The notes below the pieces were generated by a model, which did not search any database, had not been told where the DNA came from, and was given only the letters and a program-made list of their open reading frames with translations. The position numbers and the translations under genes are program-made. This document shows positions 26,677-35,149 of a stretch of 64,000 bases of DNA, piece by piece. The stretch is from positions 165,315 through 229,314 of the forward strand of contig NZ_SOCP01000016.1 of NCBI RefSeq assembly GCF_004364325.1. The letters run 5' to 3'. The DNA is from Actinophytocola oryzae. Lineage in GTDB: Bacteria; Actinomycetota; Actinomycetes; Mycobacteriales; Pseudonocardiaceae. Position 1 is the first letter of the stretch. Every line of letters starts with the position of its first letter.

Positions 26677-27484
26677 TCAGGTCCACCAGCAGCATGTCGC
26701 GCACGCCGGTCATGCCGTCGGAGACCACGGGCGTCACCTCGTGGGTCAGCCGGGTGTCGGCGACCACCAGTGAGTCGAGCCGTTGGGTGAGCGTCAGGTG
26801 GACCGGCACGCGGCCCTCCCGGTACACAATGGACTCGCCGCCGACACAGCCGGTCCTGCGGAACAGGTGCATGCCGACGAAGTCGTGCCCGTCGCGGTGG
26901 CGTCCCTCCGGGGTCGGGCTCCCCGGCTCGGCGGGGACCGCGACCACCCGCACCATGTGCAGGCCGACGTCCCACTGTCCTCTGTGGCCGGTGACCCGCT
27001 CGACGACGGAGAGGTCGGCGGCCACCAGGCCGAGCAGCGCGGGATCGAGCAGGGTCTCGTCGGAGATCGCGCCGAAGACCCGTTCCCGGCCGCCGTAGTC
27101 GGGCATGCACTCGGCCGACTGCCAGAACGGGGCGTGCGGCAGCGGGGTGAACCGCCGGTGTCCCGGCGAGTCGCCATCGGCACGCAGTCGCCCGTAGCGG
27201 CGGTAGCGGTAGGTGCCCCCGTCGAACAGTGCCTCGTCCAGCTCGAGCCGGTCCCAGCCGTTCGCCAGCCGGTCGAGGTCGCCTGCCGGGAGCAACGCCG
27301 TCAGCTCGGCGCCCGGCACCAGCACGAAGTCCTCCGCGGCGAGGGCGTCCCCCCACGCGCCGGTTCTCGCGGCGTGGTCCGACTGGTTCCGCACGTCCAC
27401 AGGCACGACAGTCTCTCCGATCTCCGAACCGGCGAAGGGACTCACCTCACCGTGCTCTGCCCAGAAGGCTCGCAACCGGGCCAA
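26666..27484 (-). CDS. PF10014-type Fe(II)/2OG amino-acid hydroxylase
   Basis: A 272-residue protein of the 2OG-Fe oxygenase family typified by free-amino-acid hydroxylases such as isoleucine 4-hydroxylase. The diagnostic PTPEGRHRDGHDF gives ligands H196 and D198, and H248 in RLTHEVTPV is the distal ligand. It overlaps the LysK gene by 11 bases and heads the six-gene operon down to 21542, so it likely hydroxylates an amino acid of the carrier pathway, either on the carrier or after release. The start is uncertain: TTG 27484 has no clear ribosome site, and GTG 27445 (39 bases on) is an option. Confidence 0.8.
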   Translation of the reverse strand: MARLRAFWAEHGEVSPFAGSEIGETVVPVDVRNQSDHAARTGAWGDALAAEDFVLVPGAELTALLPAGDLDRLANGWDRLELDEALFDGGTYRYRRYGRLRADGDSPGHRRFTPLPHAPFWQSAECMPDYGGRERVFGAISDETLLDPALLGLVAADLSVVERVTGHRGQWDVGLHMVRVVAVPAEPGSPTPEGRHRDGHDFVGMHLFRRTGCVGGESIVYREGRVPVHLTLTQRLDSLVVADTRLTHEVTPVVSDGMTGVRDMLLVDLNAT

Positions 27485-27578
27485 CCGGCGGCCAGTCGGG
27501 CAGTTCCCCTACGCGACCCGCGAGGTGCCTGTGACAGGCTCCCGTGCGGCAGGTGAGACGACGGAAGGGGCGGCAGGG

Positions 27579-28301
27579 ATGCGCCACTCGATACTCGCGC
27601 TGTGGAGCATGCCGAGAAGCCGCTCCACCGCGTTCTTCCGCATGATGTCCGAACGCGGCGACTTCCAGGTGCTGCACGAGCCGTTCTCCAACTTCACGCA
27701 GTTCGGCCACCTCGACGTCGGCGGCCGGACGGTCCACTCGGAAGGCGCGCTGGTCGACGCGATCCGGGGGCTGGCTGCCGACGGTCCGCTGTTCTTCAAG
27801 GACACCACCGACGAGCGGTACGCCGACGTGCTGTCCGATGTGGACTTCCTGGGCAGGGATGCGACGCACACGTTCCTCATCCGCCATCCCGAGGAGACCA
27901 TCGCCTCCTACCACGCGCTGAACCCCGACGTCGGCTGCGCCCAGATCGGCGCGGCACACCTGCACGAGCTGTACCGGCGCACCGAGGAGGTGACCGGCAC
28001 CGAACCGGTCGTGCTCGACGCGGCGGACCTCGTCGCCGATCCCGAGGGCATCGTGGCGGCCTACTGCGGGCGCGTGGGCATCCCGTACCTGCCGGACGCG
28101 CTGTCCTGGTCGGCGGGAGAGCGCGACGAGTGGCGCAGGACCGCGCGGTGGCACCGCGACGCCAGCGCCTCCACCGGTTTCACGACCAGGCCCGACCGGT
28201 ACGACCTCGACGTGGCGAACCACCCGGTGCTGTCCGGGCACCTGCGCCACCACCTGCCCTTCTACGACGACCTGCACCGCAGGCGACTCACCGCGGGCTG
28301 A
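27579..28301 (+). CDS. PAPS-dependent sulfotransferase-like protein
   Basis: A 240-residue P-loop sulfotransferase of the small bacterial type. The 5'-phosphosulfate loop is MPRSRSTA (11-18) and the 3'-phosphate site is FLIRHPEETIASYH. Start ATG 27579 follows GGAAGGGG. In azinomycin-type pathways a sulfotransferase sulfates a hydroxyl of the carrier-bound amino acid so that sulfate can leave during aziridine or ring closure; the location here, divergent from the transketolase operon and just before lysY, fits that use. Sulfation of the final product is the alternative. Confidence 0.85.
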   Translation: MRHSILALWSMPRSRSTAFFRMMSERGDFQVLHEPFSNFTQFGHLDVGGRTVHSEGALVDAIRGLAADGPLFFKDTTDERYADVLSDVDFLGRDATHTFLIRHPEETIASYHALNPDVGCAQIGAAHLHELYRRTEEVTGTEPVVLDAADLVADPEGIVAAYCGRVGIPYLPDALSWSAGERDEWRRTARWHRDASASTGFTTRPDRYDLDVANHPVLSGHLRHHLPFYDDLHRRRLTAG

Positions 28302-28411
28302 ACAGCGGTCGGGGTATCTCCCGACTACAGCGATCACCTCCGTCCACCGATGCTCGGCACAGCGACCGGCCCGCGACGAGGAGATGGCGTGCGCACTGGC
28401 GAGGACCGAGG

Positions 28412-29437
28412 ATGACCGACGTCGCCGTGGTCGGTGCGTCGGGCTACATCGGCGGAGAGCTGCTGCGCCTGCTGCTCGGCCATCCCCGGGTGCGGCTGTC
28501 TGCTGCGACCTCCACCCGGTACGCCGGACGCAGGCTGGACTCCGTCCACCCGAACCTGCGTGACCAGACCGACCTGACCTTCAGCGAGCCGGAGCGCCTC
28601 GCCGACCACGACGTGGTCTTCCTCGCCGCCTCCCGCACGGCCGCGATGGCGCTCGTCCCCCGACTGCTCGACCGCGCCAAGTGCCTGGTCGACCTGAGCC
28701 CCGACTTCCGGCTGCGTGACCCGGACACCTACGCGGACCACTACGGAACCCCCCACACCGCGCCGGAGCTGCTGGACCGGTTCGTGCCGGGCCTCCCGGA
28801 GAGCCACCGGACCGACCTCGCCTCGGCCGACGCCGTCAGCGTGCCCGGCTGCATGGCGACCGCCGCGATCCTGGCGTTGCGCCCGCTCGTCCCGCTGGCC
28901 GCGCCCGGCGCGCTGGTCACCGTCGACGGCCGGATCGGGTCGAGCGGCTCCGGTGTCGGTGCCACGCAGGTCAACCTCCACGCCGAGCGCAGCGGGGTGA
29001 TGCGGCTGTTCGCCCCGGCAGGCCACCGCCACGAGGCCGAGATCACGCAGACCACCGGGCTGGCCGTGCGGATGAGCGCCACGGGTGTCGAGGCGGTGCG
29101 CGGTGCGCAGGTGGTGTGCCGGGTGCCGCTGGCGCGGCCGTGCCGCGAGGCGGAGCTGCGGCGCCGCTATCTCGACTGCTACCGCGACGAGCCGTTCGTC
29201 CGCGTCGTCGCACAGCGTCGCGGTCTGTACCGGCTGCCGGAGCCGAAGATCCTGACCGGGTCGAACTTCTGCGACGTGGGCTTCGCGGTCGACGACCGGA
29301 CCGGCGCCGTCGTCGCCGTCGCCGCGCTGGACAACCTGGTGAAGGGCGGCGCGGGCAACGCGGTGCAGTGCCTGAACATCCGCATGGGCTGGCCGGAGTC
29401 GACGGGGTTGGGGTTCGCCGGGCTGCACCCGATCTGA
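28412..29437 (+). CDS. lysY: LysY/ArgC-like semialdehyde dehydrogenase
   Basis: A 341-residue NADP-dependent acyl-phosphate reductase. It begins VAVVGASGYIGGEL (nucleotide site), has catalytic C147 in SVPGCMAT and the HRHEAEI active-site histidine. LysY reduces the LysZ-made acyl phosphate on LysW to the aldehyde, the acceptor for the transketolase. The GAGGACCGAGG before ATG 28412 is the ribosome site. It lies 110 bases after the sulfotransferase and only 8 bases before the acylase gene, so all three are probably co-transcribed. Confidence 0.93.
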   Translation: MTDVAVVGASGYIGGELLRLLLGHPRVRLSAATSTRYAGRRLDSVHPNLRDQTDLTFSEPERLADHDVVFLAASRTAAMALVPRLLDRAKCLVDLSPDFRLRDPDTYADHYGTPHTAPELLDRFVPGLPESHRTDLASADAVSVPGCMATAAILALRPLVPLAAPGALVTVDGRIGSSGSGVGATQVNLHAERSGVMRLFAPAGHRHEAEITQTTGLAVRMSATGVEAVRGAQVVCRVPLARPCREAELRRRYLDCYRDEPFVRVVAQRRGLYRLPEPKILTGSNFCDVGFAVDDRTGAVVAVAALDNLVKGGAGNAVQCLNIRMGWPESTGLGFAGLHPI

Positions 29438-29445
29438 GGAGCGAC

Positions 29446-31968
29446 ATGCACAGGAAGTTCGGCCGGGTGCTCGGGGCGGGCTGCGCGGTGGTCGTGTCGT
29501 CCGCGCTGATGGCCGTGCTGGGCGGCGGTTACGGCCCCCTGCCCGCACTCGGGCCCGCACTCGCGCCAGGGCAGGGCGTGTGGTCCTCGGCCACCGTCGG
29601 CACGTCGCCGACCGACGAGACGCTGCGCCTGCCCGGCATGCACCGCCCGGCCACGGTCTCCTTCGACGCAGGCGGTTTCGCGGCGATCACCGCGGCGACC
29701 GACGACGACCTGTTCCTCGCGCAGGGCTATGTCACCGCCCGGTTCCGGCTCACCCAGCTGGACCTGGCGCGGCGCCTCGGCTCAGGACGGCTCGCGGAGC
29801 TGAACGGGCCCGCACAGCTGGAGTCCGATCGGTTCGAGCTGCGGTTGGGACTGTTGCGGACCGCGAGGGCCCAGTGGGCGGACACACCGCGCGACAGCCC
29901 GGCAGGCAGGGCGCTGCTGGCCTACGCGCGGGGCGTGAACGCCCGGCTGTCCGAACTGGCGGCCGACGACCAGTGGCCGGAGATCTACCAGCTGACCGGG
30001 GCAAGGCCGGCGCAGTGGACCCCGGTGGACAGCCTCGTGGTGCAGGGGCTGCTGACACAGCAGCTCGACTTCTCCACGGTGCCGCTGGACTACGCGCTGC
30101 TGTGGAGGACCCTGGGGCCGGAGCGCACGATGGCGTGGTTTCCCGTGCAGCCGGTGACGAAGACGGCCGAGCAGCCCTACGACCTGGGCCCGGACCCGAA
30201 GCTGCCACCGGAACCGTTCGCGGTCCCGGACGCGAACGCCGCACCGCCGGACGAGGCTCCCGCACAGACGACACCGGGAAGCGCGCCGCCGGCCATGACA
30301 CCGGAGACGGCGACCACGTTGCTCACCACGGTGCGCGAACAGCCGGTCAACACCCAGCACCTGCATCCCAACAGCAACGCGTGGGCGGCCAACGGTCCCC
30401 TGGTCGCCGGCGGTGGGGCCGTCCTCGCAGGCGATCCGCACCTGCCGTTGTCGCTGCCCTCCTACTGGTTCCAGGTCCGGCTCCGCTCCCCCGGCTACGA
30501 CGTGGCGGGCGGGAGCGTGCCCGGGATGCCCGCCGTGGTGATCGGGCGGAACGCGCACGTCTCGTGGTCGATCACCAACGCGCAGACCCAGGCGACGCTG
30601 TACTACGTGGAGCGCACGGACCCGTCGCGGCCCGGCCAGTACTACTGGCGTGGGGCGTGGCGGGACATGGAGCAGGCGCGCTACACGATCGACGTGCGTG
30701 GCGGCGACCCGGTGCCGCTCACGGTGGACCTGACCGTGCACGGCCCGGTGATGACCGTCAACGACCAGCGGGTGTCGGTCACGTGGATGGGCAACTACCC
30801 GTCACCGGGTCTGGCCAGCCTGCTGTCGCTCAACCGGGCCAGCGACTTCACGGAGTTCCACGCGGCGCTGCGGGACTGGCGGGCGCCTGCGTTGAACTTC
30901 GTGTACGCGGACGGCGGCGGGAACATCGGCGCCGTCAGCGCCGGTTACGTGCCCCAGGTGCCCGAGGGGGTCCGGCAGTGGCTGCCGATGCCGGGGACGG
31001 GTGAAGCCGACCCGGTGGGCACGATCCCGTTCTCGGCTCTGCCGCTGGTGTACAACCCGCCGGGACACGTGGTCGCGAGCACGAACCAGAGGTCGGTGGG
31101 GCCCGACTATCCCTACTACCTGGGCACGTCACTGGACTTCGACCCCGGGTACCGGCAGTCGGTGATCCTCGCCGACCTCCAGGCAGGGCAGCCGAACACG
31201 ACCGAGGACGTCACCGACCTGCAGGCGGACGTCACCGACTCGTTGGCCGCCAGGCTGGTGCCCGCACTGCTGACCGCGTTGGGGGACAGGAGAAGTCCGG
31301 CCGCCGACCTGCTCCGCGGCTGGGACCACACGATGCGCGAGGACTCCCCCGCGGCCTCGGTGTGGTTCACGTTCCTGCGCACGTACCTCCGCCTGGTGTT
31401 CCAACCGTGGTGGGAGGCCTACGACGTGCCGGTGAAGACCGATCCGTGGGTGTTCGACCTGTCCACCATGCCCGCCCCGCTGCGGGAGGCGCTGGAGCAG
31501 TGGACGCTGCACGATCCGGACAACAGCGCGTTCACCCCGCCCGGCGGGCCGCCACGGGACGCGGCCACGGTGATGCGGGCGGCGTTCGACGAGGCGGTGG
31601 CGGAGCTGTCGTCGCGGCTGGGGCCGGATCCGTCGACCTGGGCGTGGGGGCGGTCGCACCAGCGGGAGATCCCGTCGCTGACCGGGACCCCGGGGCTGGG
31701 CTACGGCCCGTACGCTGCCGACGGCGACCCGTGGACGGTGGACGCGGCGGTGGGCGGGATGACGGCCGACTTCGGTCCGAGCTGGCGCATGGTGGTGGCG
31801 TGGCAGGGTGGCGAGGCGGACGCGCTGGCGATCTACCCCGCAGGGCAGAGCGAGAACCCGTCGTCGCCGCTGTACGACAACCTGATCCCGCGGTGGCGGC
31901 GTGACGAGTACCTCCCACTCGACGGCGGACCGGAGAGTGCACTGTGGACACTGGAGCCGGCGCGATGA
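29446..31968 (+). CDS. secreted S45 penicillin-acylase-family N-acyl hydrolase
   Basis: An 840-residue Ntn-hydrolase precursor. A signal peptide (MHRKFGRVLGAGCAVVV ..) is followed by an alpha chain, a Pro/Ala-rich linker (about 250-300) and the beta chain, which would begin at catalytic S310 in HPNSNAWAANG after self-cleavage. Relatives remove fatty acyl chains from homoserine lactones, echinocandins and the pyoverdine precursor (PvdQ). GAGGAGCGAC is a strong ribosome site 8 bases after lysY, tying it to the pathway. Together with the FAAL starter module this suggests removal of a lipid prodrug group outside the cell. Confidence 0.92.
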   Translation: MHRKFGRVLGAGCAVVVSSALMAVLGGGYGPLPALGPALAPGQGVWSSATVGTSPTDETLRLPGMHRPATVSFDAGGFAAITAATDDDLFLAQGYVTARFRLTQLDLARRLGSGRLAELNGPAQLESDRFELRLGLLRTARAQWADTPRDSPAGRALLAYARGVNARLSELAADDQWPEIYQLTGARPAQWTPVDSLVVQGLLTQQLDFSTVPLDYALLWRTLGPERTMAWFPVQPVTKTAEQPYDLGPDPKLPPEPFAVPDANAAPPDEAPAQTTPGSAPPAMTPETATTLLTTVREQPVNTQHLHPNSNAWAANGPLVAGGGAVLAGDPHLPLSLPSYWFQVRLRSPGYDVAGGSVPGMPAVVIGRNAHVSWSITNAQTQATLYYVERTDPSRPGQYYWRGAWRDMEQARYTIDVRGGDPVPLTVDLTVHGPVMTVNDQRVSVTWMGNYPSPGLASLLSLNRASDFTEFHAALRDWRAPALNFVYADGGGNIGAVSAGYVPQVPEGVRQWLPMPGTGEADPVGTIPFSALPLVYNPPGHVVASTNQRSVGPDYPYYLGTSLDFDPGYRQSVILADLQAGQPNTTEDVTDLQADVTDSLAARLVPALLTALGDRRSPAADLLRGWDHTMREDSPAASVWFTFLRTYLRLVFQPWWEAYDVPVKTDPWVFDLSTMPAPLREALEQWTLHDPDNSAFTPPGGPPRDAATVMRAAFDEAVAELSSRLGPDPSTWAWGRSHQREIPSLTGTPGLGYGPYAADGDPWTVDAAVGGMTADFGPSWRMVVAWQGGEADALAIYPAGQSENPSSPLYDNLIPRWRRDEYLPLDGGPESALWTLEPAR

Positions 31969-32390
31969 CACCCGACCGGACAACGCCGGCCCGGAAGGTC
32001 GACCTGGGCCTGGTCGTGGGCACCGCGGTAGGCGCGGCGGCCGTGGCGGTGGGTGCGACGGTCGGTCTGTGGTTCCTGCCGTTCGTGGCCGGGGCGGTGC
32101 TGGGCGCGGTGAGCCCGGTGCGGAGGCCCGGCTTCGCGGCGACCGCGGTCGCGTTGCTCGTGCTGGGTCCACTGGCCTGGGGGGCGGTGCTGTTCTCGGC
32201 CATGGCCGACGGTGACACGATCGGCGGCACCGCCCGGACCGTCGCGGCACTGGCCGGACTACCCGCGGCCCCGGCGGTGACGATCGCGCTGACGCTGGTG
32301 GTGGCGCTGCTCCAGGTGGTGGCCGGTGCGCTGAGCGGCCGGTCCGTGGTGGGACTCGGCCTGACGCGGCGAGGCGTTCCCGGGTCGTAG
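31965..32390 (+). CDS. small membrane protein, function unknown
   Basis: A 141-residue hydrophobic protein with four probable membrane segments, separated by a PVRRPG loop and a DGDTIGGTART loop. ATG 31965 overlaps the acylase stop, so it is translated with it. I do not recognise the family; it could help export or anchor the acylase. The gene is followed by the promoter of the GntR gene. Confidence 0.75.
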   Translation: MTPDRTTPARKVDLGLVVGTAVGAAAVAVGATVGLWFLPFVAGAVLGAVSPVRRPGFAATAVALLVLGPLAWGAVLFSAMADGDTIGGTARTVAALAGLPAAPAVTIALTLVVALLQVVAGALSGRSVVGLGLTRRGVPGS

Positions 32391-32401
32391 GTCGTGCCCG
32401 C

Positions 32402-32450
32402 TTGACAACGGTCACATCCTCCTTCACTATTTCACTCCTTGATTAGTGAA
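32402..32450 (+). promoter_or_regulatory. GntR promoter with inverted-repeat operator
   Basis: TTGACA at 32402-32407 and CACTAT at 32425-32430 are 17 bases apart. Directly downstream lies the perfect inverted repeat TTCACT-N8-AGTGAA (32431-32450), well placed for the GntR protein encoded next to bind over the transcription start and repress its own operon. Confidence 0.6.
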
Positions 32451-32462
32451 AGGGTGTTGCTC

Positions 32463-32861
32463 GTGCTGGACTTCCGGCTCGACCCCGGTTCCGGGGTCGC
32501 CACCTACCTGCAGCTCGTCCACCAGGTCAAACACGCGTTGCGGCTCGGGTTCCTGCAGCCGGGAGACCGGCTGCCGACCGCGAAGGAGGTGGTCGACCAG
32601 CTGGCGATCAACCCCAACACCGTGTTGAAGGCCTACCGCGAGCTGGAGCGCGAGGGGCTGGTCGCGGGTCGGCCGGGGCTCGGCACGTTCGTCCAGCGTT
32701 CGCTGGGCGGTGCGTCGGTCGCCGAGCACGCACGGCTGAGGGAGCAGCTCGCGGGCTGGGTGCGGGACGCGCGGGAGGCCGGGCTGGACCCCGAGGACGT
32801 CGAGGCGCTGTTCGCCTCGGTGGTGCTGGACTCGTTTCGGGTAGGGGAGGACACGGCATGA
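32463..32861 (+). CDS. GntR family regulator, YtrA subfamily
   Basis: A 132-residue repressor. It starts FRLDPGSGVATYLQLVHQV, with a GntR winged helix including DRLPTAKEVVDQLAINPNTVLKAYRELE and the short C-terminal helices of the YtrA type (no effector domain). GTG 32463 is chosen because AGGG lies 8 bases ahead and family members start here. YtrA proteins usually control a linked ABC transporter, and the ATPase gene overlaps its stop. The palindrome at 32431-32450 is the likely target. Confidence 0.88.
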   Translation: MLDFRLDPGSGVATYLQLVHQVKHALRLGFLQPGDRLPTAKEVVDQLAINPNTVLKAYRELEREGLVAGRPGLGTFVQRSLGGASVAEHARLREQLAGWVRDAREAGLDPEDVEALFASVVLDSFRVGEDTA

Positions 32862-33757
32862 CGGCGCTGACGACGACGGGACTCGGCAAGCGGTACAGGC
32901 GGAAGTGGGCGGTCAGGGACTGCTCGCTCTCGCTGCCCGCCGGCCGGGTGGTCGCGCTGGTCGGACCGAACGGCGCGGGCAAGACGACGTTGCTGCACAT
33001 GGTCGTCGGCCTGCTGTCGCCGGACGAGGGGAACGCCACGGTCCTCGGCGAGCCGGTCGGCACCACGCGGACCCTGTCCCGGATCGCCTTCCTGGCACAG
33101 GACAAGCCGCTGTACGACAGGTTCTCGGTGGCGGACATGCTGCGGTTCGGCGCGCACCTGAACCCGGGGTGGGACGACGCGCTCGCCACCGGCCGGCTCG
33201 CGGAGCTGGACATCCCGCCGGACCGCAGGGTGGGCAGCCTGTCCGGCGGCCAGCAGGCACAGGTCGCGCTGACCATGGCGATCGCCAAGCGACCCGAGCT
33301 GCTGGTGCTCGACGAGCCGCTCGCGAACCTGGACCCGCTGGCCAGGCACGACGTCATGCGCGGGCTGATGACCGCGGTCGCCGACAGCGGGATGACCGTG
33401 CTGCTGTCCTCGCACGTGATGTCCGACCTGACGGACACGTGCGACTGGCTGGTCGTCCTCAACCGCGGCCGGGTGCAGGTGTCCGGTGACATCGAGACCC
33501 TGCTCGCCGAACACCGCCTCCTGGTCGGCCCCGCGGAGCTGGCGGACGGCGTCGGCGACCGACTGTCCGTCGTGGACGAGACACGCACCGACCGGCAGGC
33601 GACCCTGCTGGCCCGCACCGGCCCGGTGACGCTCGGCCCGAGGTGGACCGCCCGCGGCGTGAGCCTCGAGGAGCTCGTGCTCGCCTACCTGCGCCGACCC
33701 GAGGCCGCGGCCCTGTCGGGCCCCGTCCTGGCGGGTGTCGGTCGCGAGGGGGACTGA
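32858..33757 (+). CDS. ABC transporter ATP-binding protein
   Basis: A 299-residue ATPase with Walker A GPNGAGKTT, signature LSGGQQAQ and Walker B LLVLDEPLANLD, of the YtrB/CcmA drug-export type. ATG 32858 overlaps the GntR stop. No permease gene follows: the next sequence is an HxlR remnant and the convergent sbnB. Either the permease is elsewhere, the small membrane protein at 31965 substitutes, or the transporter has lost its membrane part. Possible self-resistance. Confidence 0.9.
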   Translation: MTALTTTGLGKRYRRKWAVRDCSLSLPAGRVVALVGPNGAGKTTLLHMVVGLLSPDEGNATVLGEPVGTTRTLSRIAFLAQDKPLYDRFSVADMLRFGAHLNPGWDDALATGRLAELDIPPDRRVGSLSGGQQAQVALTMAIAKRPELLVLDEPLANLDPLARHDVMRGLMTAVADSGMTVLLSSHVMSDLTDTCDWLVVLNRGRVQVSGDIETLLAEHRLLVGPAELADGVGDRLSVVDETRTDRQATLLARTGPVTLGPRWTARGVSLEELVLAYLRRPEAAALSGPVLAGVGREGD

Positions 33758-33770
33758 GTCCGGCTCCTCG

Positions 33771-33959
33771 TCAGTCGTCGGCGGGTGGGAGGTGGCGTTC
33801 GCTCCAGTGCGCCGACGGCTGGAGGACGGAGATCAGCTCCTCCGCGTCGGGGGTGAGGGTGTTGGTGATCTGGACCGGGGTGGTGGGCACGACCGTGCGT
33901 TCGACGAGGCCCCGGCCCTGCAGCTGCGTGAGTCGCAGGGTCAGCTGTGGTCCGAGATG
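33771..33959 (-). pseudogene. HxlR regulator remnant, 3' end only
   Basis: The last 62 codons resemble the C-terminal half of an HxlR-family repressor: LTLRLTQLQGRGLVERTVV followed by the usual wing and LTPDAEEL. The N-terminal helix-turn-helix is missing. Just upstream another frame reads GISDHS before a stop, which is the residue pattern expected at that point, suggesting a frameshift plus deletion. The sbnB gene ends 24 bases upstream, so the remnant may mark an insertion junction. Confidence 0.55.
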
Positions 33960-33982
33960 CCCGGGACGAGGGCGCGCCTGCT

Positions 33983-34984
33983 TCAGCGGGGCAGGAGCGT
34001 GCCGGTGTCGGTGTCGCGGGCGGCGGTGTGCACGCGGGTGGCGATGGCGACGTCGTGGACTCCCATGCCGAACGGGTTGATCACCGTGCGGTCGGTCGGC
34101 GTGATCGGCCGTGGGTAGGCGCCGGACAGGAGGGTGGCGAGGTCCGCGTCCACCTGACGGGCACCCGGGGCCGTGGCACCCGGTGCGGTGACGCGGCCTG
34201 CCTGCGCGAGGCGGCCCAGCAGCCGGGTGTCGTCCTCGCTGACCAGGTGCCAGTCGTCGACGAAGAGGTGGTCGGCGCCCAGCAGCACGTCCTCGGCGGC
34301 GTCGTCGAGGGACACGTTGAGGAAGACCGAGCCCTCCGGCAGCCAGTCGAGCCGGACGTAGGAGGTCGTGGTCGTCGTCGCGGCGATGGTGACCGGCGCC
34401 GACCGGACCGCCTGTTCCGGGTCGCTGACCGTCTCGACCGCGAGCCCCGGCAGTGCGTCGCGCAGGGCCTCGGCGCGGGAGGGCGACCTGTCGAAGGCGA
34501 CCACGGACTCCACGGCGCCGTTGGCCACCAACAGGTCCAGGTGCGTCCGGGCCTGACGACCGCAACCCAGCAGGGCCACCCGGTTCACTGTCGAGAGTGG
34601 ACGGACGGCACGCAGTGCGGCCACCGAGACCGCCGCGGTGCGCAGCGCGCTGATGTGCGCGCCCTCCATGATGCACACCGGCGCGGCGGACTCCCTGTCG
34701 TACAGCAGGATCAGGCCCGCCGCACGGGGCAGGCCGCGGTCCACGTTGCCGAGACAGGCGTTGATGATCTTGCAGCCGTAGGTGTCCTCGTGCCGGGCGG
34801 GCAGGATCAGGCTGCGGGCCGCGGTGCCGTCCGGGGCCGTCCAGCGCAGCGCCGCCTCGGGAGCCACGCCCGACCGGCCGGCACGCACCGCGAGGAACGC
34901 CTCGGTGACCACCTCGAGCGGATCGATCCGAGCGCACAGCGACTCGACCGTCGCGCCATCGAGGTACCGCAGCGAACTGGGCAT
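33983..34984 (-). CDS. sbnB: SbnB-type ACEGA dehydrogenase (ornithine cyclodeaminase family)
   Basis: A 333-residue protein of the ornithine cyclodeaminase/mu-crystallin family, SbnB subgroup. It has the Rossmann motif LLGCGRQARTH, the substrate-site stretch GCKIINACLGN and the conserved DDWHLVSEDDTRLL. SbnB oxidises the SbnA product with NAD to release L-2,3-diaminopropionate, 2-oxoglutarate and NADH. The partner SbnA gene lies 27 kb away at 6007, unusual because they are normally adjacent. ATG 34984 is preferred; GTG 34990 adds two residues. Divergent from the DUF885 gene. Confidence 0.88.
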   Translation of the reverse strand: MPSSLRYLDGATVESLCARIDPLEVVTEAFLAVRAGRSGVAPEAALRWTAPDGTAARSLILPARHEDTYGCKIINACLGNVDRGLPRAAGLILLYDRESAAPVCIMEGAHISALRTAAVSVAALRAVRPLSTVNRVALLGCGRQARTHLDLLVANGAVESVVAFDRSPSRAEALRDALPGLAVETVSDPEQAVRSAPVTIAATTTTTSYVRLDWLPEGSVFLNVSLDDAAEDVLLGADHLFVDDWHLVSEDDTRLLGRLAQAGRVTAPGATAPGARQVDADLATLLSGAYPRPITPTDRTVINPFGMGVHDVAIATRVHTAARDTDTGTLLPR

Positions 34985-35149
34985 GAACACGTCCGTTCTC
35001 GGGGAGGAGACAGGTTACTCGACCAGGCTTCCCGACCACCTGCCGGTCCGTTCCCCGTCGTCGAACACGCTGGTGTCCACAACGGGCGAGTCGCAGTCGG
35101 GGAAATCCACGACAGCCGAACCGGGCGTCCCCGCCCGTACGGTCGGGGG

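Noticed and set aside
15490..29437. Primary lysine or arginine biosynthesis by LysW
   Set aside because: There is no LysJ-type class III aminotransferase or homoaconitase set; the genes are mixed with transketolase, sulfotransferase and NRPS genes.
6007..34984. Staphyloferrin B-like siderophore cluster based on SbnA and SbnB
   Set aside because: No NIS synthetase, PLP decarboxylase or iron-uptake genes are present; NRPS modules dominate.
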